In this document: piece by piece, positions 1 to 8,301 of the stretch | Layout: every line of letters starts with the position of its first letter | Position numbering within the stretch: the first letter of the stretch is position 1 | Program-made: the position numbers and the translations under genes | The notes under the pieces: generated by a model | Databases searched by the model: none | What the model saw: the letters and a program-made list of their open reading frames with translations, nothing else | What the model was told of the DNA's origin: nothing | Origin: Pseudomonas sp. C1C7 | GTDB taxonomy: Bacteria > Pseudomonadota > Gammaproteobacteria > Pseudomonadales > Pseudomonadaceae | NCBI RefSeq assembly: GCF_013359595.1 | Contig: NZ_JABFMP010000034.1 | Location: 1-64,000 of the forward strand | Reading direction: 5' to 3' | Length of the DNA: 64,000 nt

Positions 1-68
1 GGCTTGCTCGCGAAGGCGGTGTGTCAGTTACCGAGATTGGACTGACACACCGCCTTCGCGAGCAAGCC
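1..68. repeat. Long perfect inverted repeat of the REP family
   Basis: Two 28-base arms (1-28 and 41-68) are exact reverse complements around a 12-base loop. The outer part matches the GCTTGCTCGCGA repeat found elsewhere in the window, and the inner part (AAGGCGGTGTGTCAGT) extends the stem. It lies just downstream of the pmpR stop on the minus strand, so transcripts leaving pmpR would form a very stable hairpin. It could protect the 3' end or reduce read-through. There is no clear T tract. Confidence 0.85.
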
Positions 69-93
69 CGCTCCCACAGGGGATCGGACTGCC

Positions 94-840
94 TTAGCCG
101 AGCTGCGCGGCGACCGACTCCGGAATATCCGCGTTGGAGTAGACGTTCTGCACGTCATCGAGGTCTTCGAGCATGTCGATCAGCTTGAGGACTTTCTCGG
201 CGCCTTCCAGATCCAGCTCGGCGCTGGTGGTCGGCAGCATGACGATTTCCGCGTCATCACCCTTGAAACCCGCTGCTTCCAGCGCGTTACGCACCGCATA
301 GAAGCCGGCGAACGAGGTGAAGACATCGACAGAGCCGTCTTCGTTGGTGACCACGTCATCGGCATCGGCTTCCATCGCCGCTTCCATCAACGCATCTTCA
401 TCCACGCCGGCGGCGAAGGAAATCTGCCCCTTGCGCTCGAACAGGTAAGCAACAGAGCCGTCAGTACCCAGGTTGCCGCCGCACTTGCTGAACGCATGAC
501 GCACGGCCGCCGCGGTACGGTTGCGGTTGTCGGTCATGCACTCGACCATCACCGCCACGCCGCCCGGGCCGTAACCTTCGTAGGTGAGCTCGACCACATC
601 GTCGGTATCGGCGGCGCCGGTACCACGGGCGATGGCACGATCGATGATGTCGCGGCTCATGTTCGCACCCAGGGCCTTGTCCAGGGCCAGGCGCAGACGC
701 GGGTTGGAGCCCGGATCGCCGCCACCCTGACGGGCTGCGACGGTCAGCTCACGAATCCACTTGGTGAAGATCTTGCCTCTCTTGGCATCCTGACGTTCTT
801 TGCGGTGCTTGATGTTCGCCCACTTGGAATGACCTGCCAT
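94..840 (-). CDS. pmpR: YebC/PmpR-family DNA-binding regulator
   Basis: The 248-residue product has the family's usual length and opens with the signature MAGHSKWANIKHRK. An in-frame extension of 19 residues exists upstream, but the conserved N-terminus fixes the start at 840. Family members are cytosolic. In P. aeruginosa PmpR represses the quinolone-signal regulator pqsR; other YebC proteins help ribosomes through difficult proline motifs, so either role is possible. The acidic middle region (residues about 120-200) is typical. The gene follows aspS on the same strand after a terminator-like hairpin, so it probably has its own promoter. In P. aeruginosa ruvC lies next (recalled), which is beyond this window. 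Confidence 0.95.
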   Translation of the reverse strand: MAGHSKWANIKHRKERQDAKRGKIFTKWIRELTVAARQGGGDPGSNPRLRLALDKALGANMSRDIIDRAIARGTGAADTDDVVELTYEGYGPGGVAVMVECMTDNRNRTAAAVRHAFSKCGGNLGTDGSVAYLFERKGQISFAAGVDEDALMEAAMEADADDVVTNEDGSVDVFTSFAGFYAVRNALEAAGFKGDDAEIVMLPTTSAELDLEGAEKVLKLIDMLEDLDDVQNVYSNADIPESVAAQLG

Positions 841-933
841 AACTCGCTCCGAATTCTCTTTGGAACATTGCCCGCCGCCCCTTGGGCTGGCCGGCAAACA
901 AAAAAACGATCTTGCTTCTTAACAGAAGGCGTA

Positions 934-962
934 TAAAAAAAGGCGCATCCGAAGATGCGCCC
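934..962 (-). terminator. Rho-independent terminator after aspS
   Basis: On the minus strand a GCGCATC-TTC-GGATGCGC stem is followed by seven T residues, 12 bases past the aspS stop codon. It separates aspS from pmpR. Confidence 0.85.
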
Positions 963-973
963 TTCAGACAGCC

Positions 974-2749
974 TTACTCGGCTTTAGGCGTTTCGCGCAA
1001 ACGAATGTGCAATTCGCGCAGGGCCTTGGCATCTACCTGGCCCGGTGCCTGAGTCATGACGTCTGCCGCGCTCTGGGTTTTCGGGAAGGCGATCACTTCA
1101 CGGATCGACTGGGCGCCGGTCATCAGCATCACCAGACGGTCCAGACCGAAGGCCAGACCACCGTGCGGAGGCGCGCCGAACTTCAGGGCGTCGAGCAGGA
1201 AGCCGAACTTCTCTTCCTGTTCAGCCTCTTCGATGCCCAGCAGACGGAACACGGCCTGCTGCATTTCCTTGCGGTGGATACGGATCGAACCACCACCCAG
1301 CTCGGTGCCGTTCAGCACCATGTCGTAGGCGCGGGACAGAGCGGTGGCCGGGTTGGCCTCCAGCTCGGCCGGAGTGCACTTCGGCGCGGTGAACGGGTGG
1401 TGCAGGGCGCTGAAGCTGCCGTCGTCGTTCTCTTCGAACATCGGGAAGTCGACGACCCACATTGGCGCCCACTCGCAGGTCAGCAGGTTGAAGTCGTGAC
1501 CCAGCTTGATCCGCAGCGCGCCCAGGGCTTCGCTGACGATCTTGAACTTGTCGGCACCGAAGAACACGATGTCTCCGTCAACCGCGCCAACGCGATCAAG
1601 GATCACATTGAGGTTGGCTTCAGGGATGTTCTTGACGATTGGCGACTGCAGGCCTTCGACGCCTTTGGCGCGCTCGTTGACCTTGATGTACGCCAGGCCC
1701 TTGGCACCGTAGATGCCGACGAACTTGGTGTAGTCGTCGATCTTGCTGCGCGGCATGCTCGCCCCGCCCGGTACGCGCAGTGCGGTAACACGGCATTTCG
1801 GATCGTTGGCCGGGCCGCTGAAGACCTTGAATTCAACTTCTTTCAGTTGGTCGGCAACGTCTACCAGCTCCAGCGGGTTACGCAGGTCCGGCTTGTCGGA
1901 GCCGTAGCGACGCATGGCTTCTTCGAAAGTCATGTGCGGGAATTCGCCGAATTCCAGACCCAGCACTTCCTTGAACAGGTTGCGGATCATGCCTTCGGTC
2001 AGGCCCATGATGTCTTTTTCGTCGAGGAAGCTGGTCTCGATGTCGATCTGAGTGAACTCAGGCTGACGGTCGGCACGCAGGTCTTCGTCGCGGAAGCACT
2101 TGGCGATCTGGTAGTAACGGTCGAAGCCGGCGACCATCAGCAGTTGCTTGAACAGCTGTGGCGATTGCGGCAGGGCGAAGAAAGAACCGGCGTGGGTACG
2201 GCTCGGCACCAGATAGTCACGGGCGCCTTCCGGGGTAGCACGGGTCAGGATCGGGGTTTCGACGTCGAGGAAGCCGTTTTCGTCCAGGTAGCGACGAATG
2301 CTGGTGGTCATGCGCGAACGCAGACGCAGCTTCTCGGCCATTTCCGGACGACGCAGGTCGAGGAAGCGGTAGCGCAGGCGGGTTTCTTCACCCACATCGG
2401 AGAACTCGTTCAGCGGGAACGGCGGGGTTTCCGCTTCGTTCAGCACTTCCAGTTCGTAGCCCAGCACTTCGATCATGCCCGAGGCCATGTTCGGGTTGGT
2501 AGCGCCAGCAGGACGCAGACGCACCTTGCCGGTGATTTTCACGACGTACTCGCTGCGCACGCGGTCGGCAGCGGCGAAGGTTTCAGCGCGGTCCGGGTCG
2601 AACACCACCTGGGCCAGACCGTCACGATCACGGATATCGAGGAAAATCACCCCACCGTGGTCACGGCGACGGTGAACCCATCCGCAAAGGGTAATTTCCT
2701 GGCCGTCCAGGCTTTCGTTCAGTTGGCCGCAATAATGGCTGCGCATCAT
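974..2749 (-). CDS. aspS: Aspartyl-tRNA synthetase
   Basis: This 591-residue class II synthetase charges tRNA with aspartate in the cytosol. The N-terminal OB-fold (about residues 1-105) starts MMRSHYCGQLNESL; class II motif 2 is seen as FRDEDLRADRQPEFTQID, the bacterial GAD insertion lies near 285-415, and motif 3 is GLAFGLDRL near residue 532. The length is normal for bacterial AspRS. The P. aeruginosa enzyme is known to be non-discriminating, also loading tRNA-Asn for later amidation; the same is likely here but is inference. It is followed by a terminator and then pmpR; a zinc-ribbon gene lies 108 bases upstream on the same strand. Confidence 0.98.
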   Translation of the reverse strand: MMRSHYCGQLNESLDGQEITLCGWVHRRRDHGGVIFLDIRDRDGLAQVVFDPDRAETFAAADRVRSEYVVKITGKVRLRPAGATNPNMASGMIEVLGYELEVLNEAETPPFPLNEFSDVGEETRLRYRFLDLRRPEMAEKLRLRSRMTTSIRRYLDENGFLDVETPILTRATPEGARDYLVPSRTHAGSFFALPQSPQLFKQLLMVAGFDRYYQIAKCFRDEDLRADRQPEFTQIDIETSFLDEKDIMGLTEGMIRNLFKEVLGLEFGEFPHMTFEEAMRRYGSDKPDLRNPLELVDVADQLKEVEFKVFSGPANDPKCRVTALRVPGGASMPRSKIDDYTKFVGIYGAKGLAYIKVNERAKGVEGLQSPIVKNIPEANLNVILDRVGAVDGDIVFFGADKFKIVSEALGALRIKLGHDFNLLTCEWAPMWVVDFPMFEENDDGSFSALHHPFTAPKCTPAELEANPATALSRAYDMVLNGTELGGGSIRIHRKEMQQAVFRLLGIEEAEQEEKFGFLLDALKFGAPPHGGLAFGLDRLVMLMTGAQSIREVIAFPKTQSAADVMTQAPGQVDAKALRELHIRLRETPKAE

Positions 2750-2857
2750 GGTCGTGGTTTCACTTCTCGTAATTCGAAATTCGGTTGGAGACCTTGCGCA
2801 TATCGGCTGACCGATGGTGCAAGCGCTCGCGTGTGTGATTCAGTTCAGGGCAAAACC

Positions 2858-3079
2858 CTAGTCAGCTTTATCGCCGCCGGCCAGATTCTTCTTCGAACCG
2901 GTCTTGAAATCGGTCTCGTACCAGCCATTGCCGCTGAGACGGAAACCCGGCATCGACAACATCTTCTTGAGCTCTGGCGCCTGACATGCAGGGCAGTCTA
3001 CCAGCGGCGGCGCGCTGATCTTTTGAATGGCTTCCAACTGATGACCACAGGAAGCACATTGGTAATCGTACATCGGCAT
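2858..3079 (-). CDS. FmdB/CxxC zinc-ribbon protein
   Basis: This 73-residue protein has two CxxC knuckles (CASC at residues 8-11 and CPAC near 29-32) after the family's MPMYDYQC start. This is a single zinc ribbon of the FmdB type, named after a regulator of formamidase in another genus. The real function is unknown and a nucleic-acid or protein contact is likely. The C-terminal 30 residues are basic and low in structure. It sits upstream of aspS on the same strand, an arrangement often seen in Pseudomonas and Proteobacteria, and may be cotranscribed with it. Confidence in the gene is high and in function low. Confidence 0.9.
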   Translation of the reverse strand: MPMYDYQCASCGHQLEAIQKISAPPLVDCPACQAPELKKMLSMPGFRLSGNGWYETDFKTGSKKNLAGGDKAD

Positions 3080-3201
3080 GGGGTTGTCTCGGCGATCAGA
3101 TTGCTACCGCGCACGCTGGGTATTGCGGCAAAGGGCGAGATTATATCCATTAAATGCGGCCTGTGCAGCCGTAAGACTGCACAGATCGACATGCTGCGCT
3201 T

Positions 3202-3552
3202 TCATGGCCGGGACTCGACCCTGGAGGCGCATCCCGCTTCTTTGAGACTGTGTACAACACAGATCACCCGCACCAGACCGCTGAAGTTCTTCACGCCGCC
3301 ATGGCGCAAATGGACCTCACGATCAAGGTGAGACAACAACGCGCTGACCGAACAGCTGTTGACCTTGGCCATATCGCTCAAGATATCCCAGTACACCTGT
3401 TCAAGCCGCAAACAGGTGGCGAAGCCATTGAGCCGCACCGACCGGGACAAGGGTTGAGCCAGCCCCATATCGAACTCGCTGACAAATGGATCGACCTTGA
3501 TACCCTTGGACGCCCCCACCCTTCTCTCACTTCTCCTCTCTCCATGAACCAT
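3202..3552 (-). CDS. Ribbon-helix-helix domain protein
   Basis: The product is up to 116 residues and contains the core PLSRSVRLNGFATCLRLEQ followed by a helix (YWDILSDMAKVN) and a second helix. This matches the RHH_4-type ribbon-helix-helix domain: a strand RSVRLNG and two helices. Such proteins bind DNA as dimers and usually repress nearby genes. The start is uncertain: ATG at 3552 has purine-rich sequence downstream rather than upstream, while GTG at 3519 follows GAGAGAAGG and gives 105 residues. It stands alone between the zinc-ribbon gene and dps; its target is not evident. Confidence 0.65.
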   Translation of the reverse strand: MVHGERRSERRVGASKGIKVDPFVSEFDMGLAQPLSRSVRLNGFATCLRLEQVYWDILSDMAKVNSCSVSALLSHLDREVHLRHGGVKNFSGLVRVICVVHSLKEAGCASRVESRP

Positions 3553-3816
3553 TGCGTTGACACTCCTTTGCCATCCCTGGTTTGCGTAGCGCTTGTGCGC
3601 TCATGGAACCGCGAGGACAAAGTTATATCCAGACGACTTTTTTCCCTTCCCTGTAGGAGAAGCCAACAACGGCAGGCAGATCATGGAGTGCGTCCTACGC
3701 CTGACCTTTTCCTGGTCTGACAGGCGAAATTTCACTCAAACAGCAGGTACTTTTCGACGGAAAAGCTTTGATGAGAAGTGCAACGCGCGAACAGTCCGTC
3801 CGCGCGTGTGCAAGTG

Positions 3817-4287
3817 TTACTGATCGAGCAAGGCGCGCAACATCCAGGCGGTTTTTTCGTGAACCTGCATGCGCTGGGTCAACAGGTCGGCGGTTGGCTC
3901 GTCGCTGACTTTGTCCAGCAAGGGGAAGATCCCGCGGGCGGTGCGCGTGACCGCTTCCTGCCCCGCCACCAGTTGCCTGATCATTTCTTCAGCGCTGGGC
4001 ACACCCTCCTCTTCTTTAATGGAGGACAGCCGCGCATAGATCGAGTAGGCGCCTGGCGCGGGAAAACCGAGGGCGCGAATACGCTCGGCGATGGAGTCGA
4101 CCGCCAGCGCCAGTTCGTTGTATTGCTCTTCGAACATCAGGTGCAGCGTGCGAAACATGGGCCCGGTCACGTTCCAATGGAAGTTGTGGGTCTTCAAATA
4201 AAGTACATAAGTGTCCGACAGCAGCCGCGAAAGACCATCGACGATGGACTTGCGGTCCTCTTCACTGATTCCGATATCGATTGCCAT
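3817..4287 (-). CDS. dps: Dps-family DNA-protecting ferritin
   Basis: This 156-residue protein has the Dps four-helix signature: the ferroxidase-site histidines in THNFHWNVTG (residues about 33-42), then EEQYNELALAVDSIAERIRALG, which supplies the acidic ligands from the neighbouring subunit. It would assemble into a dodecamer that stores iron and lowers hydroxyl radical damage. The basic N-terminal tail used by E. coli Dps for DNA binding is not obvious here, so protection may be mainly through iron sequestration. The ribosome binding site AGGGG lies 6 bases before ATG. A perfect dyad, GATGAA-T-TTCATC (4305-4317), lies 18-30 bases upstream and may mark an operator. Confidence 0.95.
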   Translation of the reverse strand: MAIDIGISEEDRKSIVDGLSRLLSDTYVLYLKTHNFHWNVTGPMFRTLHLMFEEQYNELALAVDSIAERIRALGFPAPGAYSIYARLSSIKEEEGVPSAEEMIRQLVAGQEAVTRTARGIFPLLDKVSDEPTADLLTQRMQVHEKTAWMLRALLDQ

Positions 4288-4598
4288 GCTTTTCCCCTAA
4301 AGGTGATGAATTTCATCCGACAGGTGCAGGACCACTCTAGCAAGCCTGTCACGGCATCGCAGCTTTGGACGTGACCTGCCCTGCTGCAAACGCCTGCAAT
4401 GCACCGCTGGACTCCTTGATTTGAGTAGCCACAAGCTTTGCTGTTAAATAGATGCCGTGTCGCTGGCGCCCTTATTTTCCGGGCACTGCGCATAGGCTGA
4501 TGACGGAAACGTGCCCACCGCCTCTTCTTGTTCATTTCGAAGCGAACCGTCCCCCGTCAGCTCTTCCTTGTGATCCGTCTTAACGTGAGTCAATAAAA
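4288..4598. promoter_or_regulatory. Divergent promoter region between dps and the cold-shock gene
   Basis: These 311 bases separate two divergently transcribed stress genes and hold no convincing reading frame. The visible element is the 13-base dyad GATGAATTTCATC at 4305-4317, close to the dps start. I found no strong sigma-70 promoter by eye. Confidence 0.4.
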
Positions 4599-5201
4599 AT
4601 GTTGAAAATCGTCCACCTGCTATTGGGCACGGCAGCCTTGCTGTTGTCCTTCATACCCAGCCTGCGAACCGAAGCTGTTCCTTATCTGCAACAACCCGAC
4701 GCGTTGTACCTGGCTCTGTTCGGCCTGCTCAACCTTGTCCTTGCCCCAGTGATTCCCAACTGGAACAAGGGTGCGCGTCATCACCTGCAAAACCTGGTCA
4801 GCGCCCTGCTGATGCTGGCTGTCGTTCTGCAAACCCTCACGCTGATCGCGCCAATGCCCGTCATTGCCGGCCAGCCCACTGTACTGTTCAGCCTGATCGC
4901 GGCCTTCATCGCCGTGGTTCTGCATCTGGCCATCAGCTTCTATAAATCGTCACCGGCCGCTGCTCCAACCACCTATGACATGAGCAACCGCGATACCGGC
5001 ACCGTCAAGTGGTTCAACACCTCCAAGGGCTTCGGCTTCATTTCCCGCGATTCCGGCGACGATATTTTCGTGCACTTCCGGGCCATTCGCGGCGAAGGCC
5101 ACCGTGTCCTGGTCGAAGGCCAGCGTGTAGAGTTCTCCGTCATGAATCGTGACAAGGGCCTGCAAGCCGAAGATGTGATCGCCGCTCTGCCGCGACGCTG
5201 A
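4599..5201 (+). CDS. Membrane-anchored cold-shock domain protein
   Basis: This 200-residue protein joins four predicted transmembrane helices (about 4-20, 36-52, 66-84, 94-114) to a complete cold-shock domain (133-198). The domain keeps both RNA-binding motifs, KGFGFI (143-148) and IFVHF (156-160), so it should bind single-stranded RNA or DNA. Ordinary Csp proteins are about 70 residues and soluble; here the domain would be held at the inner membrane facing the cytoplasm. The hydrophobic part has no family name that I recognise. A strong terminator follows directly. A gene labelled probable cold-shock protein occupies the same place in P. aeruginosa (recalled as PA0961). Confidence 0.92.
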   Translation: MLKIVHLLLGTAALLLSFIPSLRTEAVPYLQQPDALYLALFGLLNLVLAPVIPNWNKGARHHLQNLVSALLMLAVVLQTLTLIAPMPVIAGQPTVLFSLIAAFIAVVLHLAISFYKSSPAAAPTTYDMSNRDTGTVKWFNTSKGFGFISRDSGDDIFVHFRAIRGEGHRVLVEGQRVEFSVMNRDKGLQAEDVIAALPRR

Positions 5202-5213
5202 TTCGAAGGCATA

Positions 5214-5252
5214 AAAAAAACCGCGGGCAGTTGTGCTGTTCGCGGTTTTTTA
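5214..5252. terminator. Bidirectional terminator, cold-shock gene / slyX
   Basis: The hairpin AAAAAACCGCG ... CGCGGTTTTTT can end both the plus-strand cold-shock transcript and the minus-strand slyX transcript that converge here. Confidence 0.88.
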
Positions 5253-5275
5253 TTGCCTGACGGTTTTAATGACGA

Positions 5276-5482
5276 TCAGTAATGCGGTGGCGGTGCCTCG
5301 TCCTCGAACGACTCGAACCGACCGGCCATTTCCTCCTGGCGCTTGAGCAATGCCGCCATTTGCAACTGCAGACGCTCAACCTCACGCTGCTGCGCTGCCA
5401 GCACATCATTCAAGGCCTGGATGGTGTCATCCTGAAACGCCAGCTGACTTTCAAGATCGGTAACGCGATCTTCCAGGCTCAT
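5276..5482 (-). CDS. slyX: SlyX family coiled-coil protein
   Basis: This 68-residue protein matches SlyX: an N-terminal MSLEDRVTDLESQLAFQDD leads into a continuous heptad coiled coil to about residue 60, and the end is proline-rich with PPPHY, the family hallmark. The role of SlyX is unknown. It starts 3 bases after the HIT gene stop on the same strand, so the two are almost surely cotranscribed. Confidence 0.93.
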   Translation of the reverse strand: MSLEDRVTDLESQLAFQDDTIQALNDVLAAQQREVERLQLQMAALLKRQEEMAGRFESFEDEAPPPHY

Positions 5483-5485
5483 GGC

Positions 5486-5920
5486 TCACTCCTGCACAAA
5501 CTTGAAATCTTCAGGTAACACGGCCCGCAGCTGCTCGCGAAGCGCGGCCACCTGATCGGCGCTGTAGGGAACAGCCGGATGCTTGCCCCAGACCGGAGCC
5601 GGCCACGCAGCGTCTTCACGCATGCGCACGATCACATGCATGTGCAACTGGCTGACCACGTTACCTAGGGCGCCAATGTTCATCTTGTCCGCCGTGAATG
5701 CCTTTTTGAGCAGCTCCGCCAGCAAGGTGGTCTCCTGCCAGAGCATCTGTTGATCTGCGACACCCAACTGAAATATCTCGCTGATATCGTCACGACGAGG
5801 TACCAGGATGAACCAGGGATAGTTCGAATCGTTGGACAGCAGTAGCCGACACAGCGGGAAATCACCGATCGGCAAGGTGTCTTGTTGAAGTCGTGGATCT
5901 AAAGCGAACACTGCGCGCAC
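5486..5920 (-). CDS. HIT-domain nucleotide-binding protein
   Basis: This 144-residue histidine-triad protein has the core GNVVSQLHMHVIVR around residues 86-99. In the usual triad HxHxH the first position is glutamine here (Q91), while the expected nucleophile H93 and the third histidine H95 remain. The fold and WFILVPRRDDISEIF sheet region are otherwise typical of diadenosine-polyphosphate or nucleoside-phosphoramidate hydrolases. Activity is therefore possible but not assured. It is upstream of slyX in a two-gene unit, an order also found in P. aeruginosa (recalled). The start ATG at 5920 gives the normal family length. Confidence 0.9.
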   Translation of the reverse strand: MRAVFALDPRLQQDTLPIGDFPLCRLLLSNDSNYPWFILVPRRDDISEIFQLGVADQQMLWQETTLLAELLKKAFTADKMNIGALGNVVSQLHMHVIVRMREDAAWPAPVWGKHPAVPYSADQVAALREQLRAVLPEDFKFVQE

Positions 5921-6794
5921 TCCCGCCGGGTCATCAATTTCAGCTTAGCGCCCATCCACCACGGATCGAGCACCAAGCGACAGGACGGCAGCATACCTGT
6001 GAATGCAGTCGTCTTCACGGTGATCGCGCCAACCTCGCTCCGAGATGTGACACCAGGCGCCAAAACGCACCATTACAGAACCACAGCCAGCAGAAAAAAT
6101 GCTGGAATGACCGCCGGGCAAGGGTTCGTTCACGCCTCAGGAGCCAACCGACTGTGTGAATTCAGTACAGCAATTAAAATTTTTTGCACCAAAACCGGAC
6201 AGTGCGTCTACGCTGACTGCTTCGAGCATCCGCCAATTACTCACTGGCGGGGTGAACCGGTAACATTTTTGGTTGTCACGGGGCGGTAACACGATGTTCA
6301 ACACCATGTCGAGAAAGGCGTCAACCCCCAGCGCAAGCACGATGTGCCCCCCGGTTTCATGGGGTTTTTACGGTATCAGTCAGACTTTTTGAAAAAAATA
6401 TGGGCGACACAGCGATTTGTGCACGCTTGTTGCATTCACACCCACATCGTCTATAAGGCCCACGGGAAGTGGAAGCCTCAGGACTAAATAAAACAGTGGC
6501 AGGGTAGCCCGATGGAGATACAAACGTTTCACCAGGGACTCTTTTTACCGATGCGCCAGTCCAGAAAAACAACACTAAAGTTGTCAGTCCGGTTGCATCG
6601 GGGCTGTAAATTTGCGACATCTAGCAAGCTGTTAGCGACAGGGTCGTAAAGAAGCTGAAAGGTTAGATGCGCAAGTATCGCCAACATTGGTCGACGTGAT
6701 ATAAGTTTGCGCCGACACAAAAAGAAAGAGCCGCCCAGATAATAAAACAGGTGGGACGGCAATACTCTTCTAAAAACCAAAGGAGCAAATCACG
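5921..6794. other. 874-base stretch without a recognisable gene, upstream of the porin
   Basis: This is the longest non-coding stretch of the window and is AT-richer than its surroundings. The short reading frames in it have no family features and poor codon use. Two weak structures are visible: a CCCC...GGGGTTTTTA hairpin on the plus strand at about 6344-6368 that could end a small RNA, and an imperfect stem GCCGCCCA/TGGGACGGC at 6731-6761 within the likely porin leader. The ribosome binding site AAAGGAG precedes the porin start. A long leader or a small RNA is possible but unproven. Confidence 0.4.
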
Positions 6795-8093
6795 ATGCGC
6801 GTGATGAAGTGGAGCATGATCGCACTGGCTGTTGCAGCTGGTACCTCGCAGTTCGCAGTAGCGTCTTCCCAGGATGAGTCCAAGGGTTTCATCGAAGATT
6901 CGAGCCTGAAACTGAAAACCCGTCTTGAGTACATGAACCGCGACTTCCGTAATGGCGCCGGTAACATTCCTGATGGCAATGGCGGTTTCAAAAGCGGCTA
7001 CCGTCAAGATACCGGTATCAGCCAACTGCTGACCTACGAATCGGGCTTCACTCAGGGCACCATCGGCGTCGGCCTCGATGCAATGGTAATGGGCACCGCC
7101 AAACTGGATGGCGGCTCGGGTCGTGCCGGTAACGGCCTGTTTGCTACTGACAGCGACGGCAACCCGGAAAAAAGCCAGGGCAAAGGCGGTGCAGCCGTCA
7201 AATTCCGCCTCTCCGACACCACTCTGAAATACGGCCGTCAATTCGTTGCCAGCCCGGTTTTCGCTACCGACGACAGCCGTCTGCTGCCAGAAGTTGCTGA
7301 AGGTACCTTGCTCACCAGTAAAGAAATCAAAGGCCTGGAACTCAGCGCCGGTCGTTTTACCGCACTGAGCTCGCAAACCGGCATGGGCAAAGACACCATT
7401 AACGGTAAGCATACTCCGGGCCTGACCAGTGCCAACATCGCTGGCGCGACCTATCAGTTCACCGACAATTTCGTTGCTGGTGTCGCTGCGTCCGACGTTG
7501 ATGATTACTTCAAGAAGCAATACATCAACGCCAACTACACACTTCCGATCACTGACGATCAATCGCTGAACTTTGACTTGAACGCCTACCGCACCAAAGA
7601 TCAGGGTGAAGCACTGTATGGCGAACTGGATAACAAACTGTGGAGCCTTGCAGCGGCCTACAGCCTGGGCGCTCACAAATTCACCCTCGCGTTCCAGCGC
7701 TCGTCCGGCGACACCAACTACCTGTACGGTGTAGACGGTGGTAGTGCGATTTTCGTATCCAACTCCATCCAGATCTCCGACTTCATCGGTCGCGAAGAGA
7801 AATCCTGGCAGGCTCGCTACGATCTGAACATGGCTACCTACGGTGTGCCAGGCCTGAGCTTCATGACTCGTTACGTATACGGTGACAACATCGAAACGAC
7901 CGAGGGTACCGAAGGTAAGGAACACGAGTTCAACTTCGAAACCAAGTACGTATTGCAAGAAGGTCCAGCCAAGGATCTGTCGTTCCGCCTGCGTAGCGCA
8001 GTTTACCGTGCAAACGGTGCGTACAACGCTGACTACACTGCAGACAACAACGACGTCCGCCTGATTGTCGAGTACCCACTGAGCATCCTGTAA
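6795..8093 (+). CDS. OprD-family outer-membrane porin
   Basis: This 432-residue beta-barrel starts with a signal peptide (about 24 residues, cleavage near FAVASS/QDE). The mature N-terminus KGFIEDSSLKLKTR and the C-terminus LIVEYPLSIL are diagnostic of the 18-stranded OprD family. Such channels import basic amino acids, dipeptides or small carboxylates, according to subfamily. The position beside HIT-slyX-dps is that of oprD itself in P. aeruginosa (recalled as PA0958), which takes up basic amino acids and carbapenems; substrate assignment here rests on position only. Strong ribosome binding site and terminator flank the gene, consistent with an abundant protein. Confidence 0.93.
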   Translation: MRVMKWSMIALAVAAGTSQFAVASSQDESKGFIEDSSLKLKTRLEYMNRDFRNGAGNIPDGNGGFKSGYRQDTGISQLLTYESGFTQGTIGVGLDAMVMGTAKLDGGSGRAGNGLFATDSDGNPEKSQGKGGAAVKFRLSDTTLKYGRQFVASPVFATDDSRLLPEVAEGTLLTSKEIKGLELSAGRFTALSSQTGMGKDTINGKHTPGLTSANIAGATYQFTDNFVAGVAASDVDDYFKKQYINANYTLPITDDQSLNFDLNAYRTKDQGEALYGELDNKLWSLAAAYSLGAHKFTLAFQRSSGDTNYLYGVDGGSAIFVSNSIQISDFIGREEKSWQARYDLNMATYGVPGLSFMTRYVYGDNIETTEGTEGKEHEFNFETKYVLQEGPAKDLSFRLRSAVYRANGAYNADYTADNNDVRLIVEYPLSIL

Positions 8094-8124
8094 TCCAGGT
8101 GCACTACCGGAAGTACTGTTGATC

Positions 8125-8160
8125 AAAAAACGCCCACCTCTTCAGGTGGGCGTTTTTTTA
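8125..8160 (+). terminator. Terminator after the porin gene
   Basis: CGCCCACC-TCTTCA-GGTGGGCG is followed by seven T residues and preceded by six A residues, so it can work in both directions. Confidence 0.92.
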
Positions 8161-8243
8161 TGCCTGCCATACGCCCAATACAGCAGCAAACAACTTCGGC
8201 GCATGACGTTAATACTTTTTTAAATGACCTGATCAATAGTCAC

Positions 8244-8279
8244 AAAAAAGCCCGGGAGATTTTTAATCTCCCGGGCTTA
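8244..8279 (-). terminator. Terminator after the MscS-type gene
   Basis: On the minus strand AGCCCGGGAGATT-A-AAAATCTCCCGGGCT ends in a T run (TTTTTTG), 22 bases past the stop codon of the channel gene. Confidence 0.9.
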
Positions 8280-8301
8280 TTCAGTAACAAGCAAAACACA
8301 T

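Noticed and set aside
1007..3331. 774-codon open frame on the plus strand
   Set aside because: It is antisense to aspS and the zinc-ribbon gene and has no recognisable domain.
6137..6620. Short minus-strand frames in the region before the porin
   Set aside because: No ribosome binding site, poor codon use and no family feature; treated as non-coding.
6718..6725. Possible Crc/Hfq target AAAAAGAA in the porin leader
   Set aside because: It fits AAnAAnAA but lies about 70 bases before the start codon, away from the ribosome binding site, and such matches are common in A-rich DNA.
6663..8126. 487-codon open frame opposite the porin
   Set aside because: The porin frame has a signal peptide, ribosome binding site and family motifs; the opposite frame has none.
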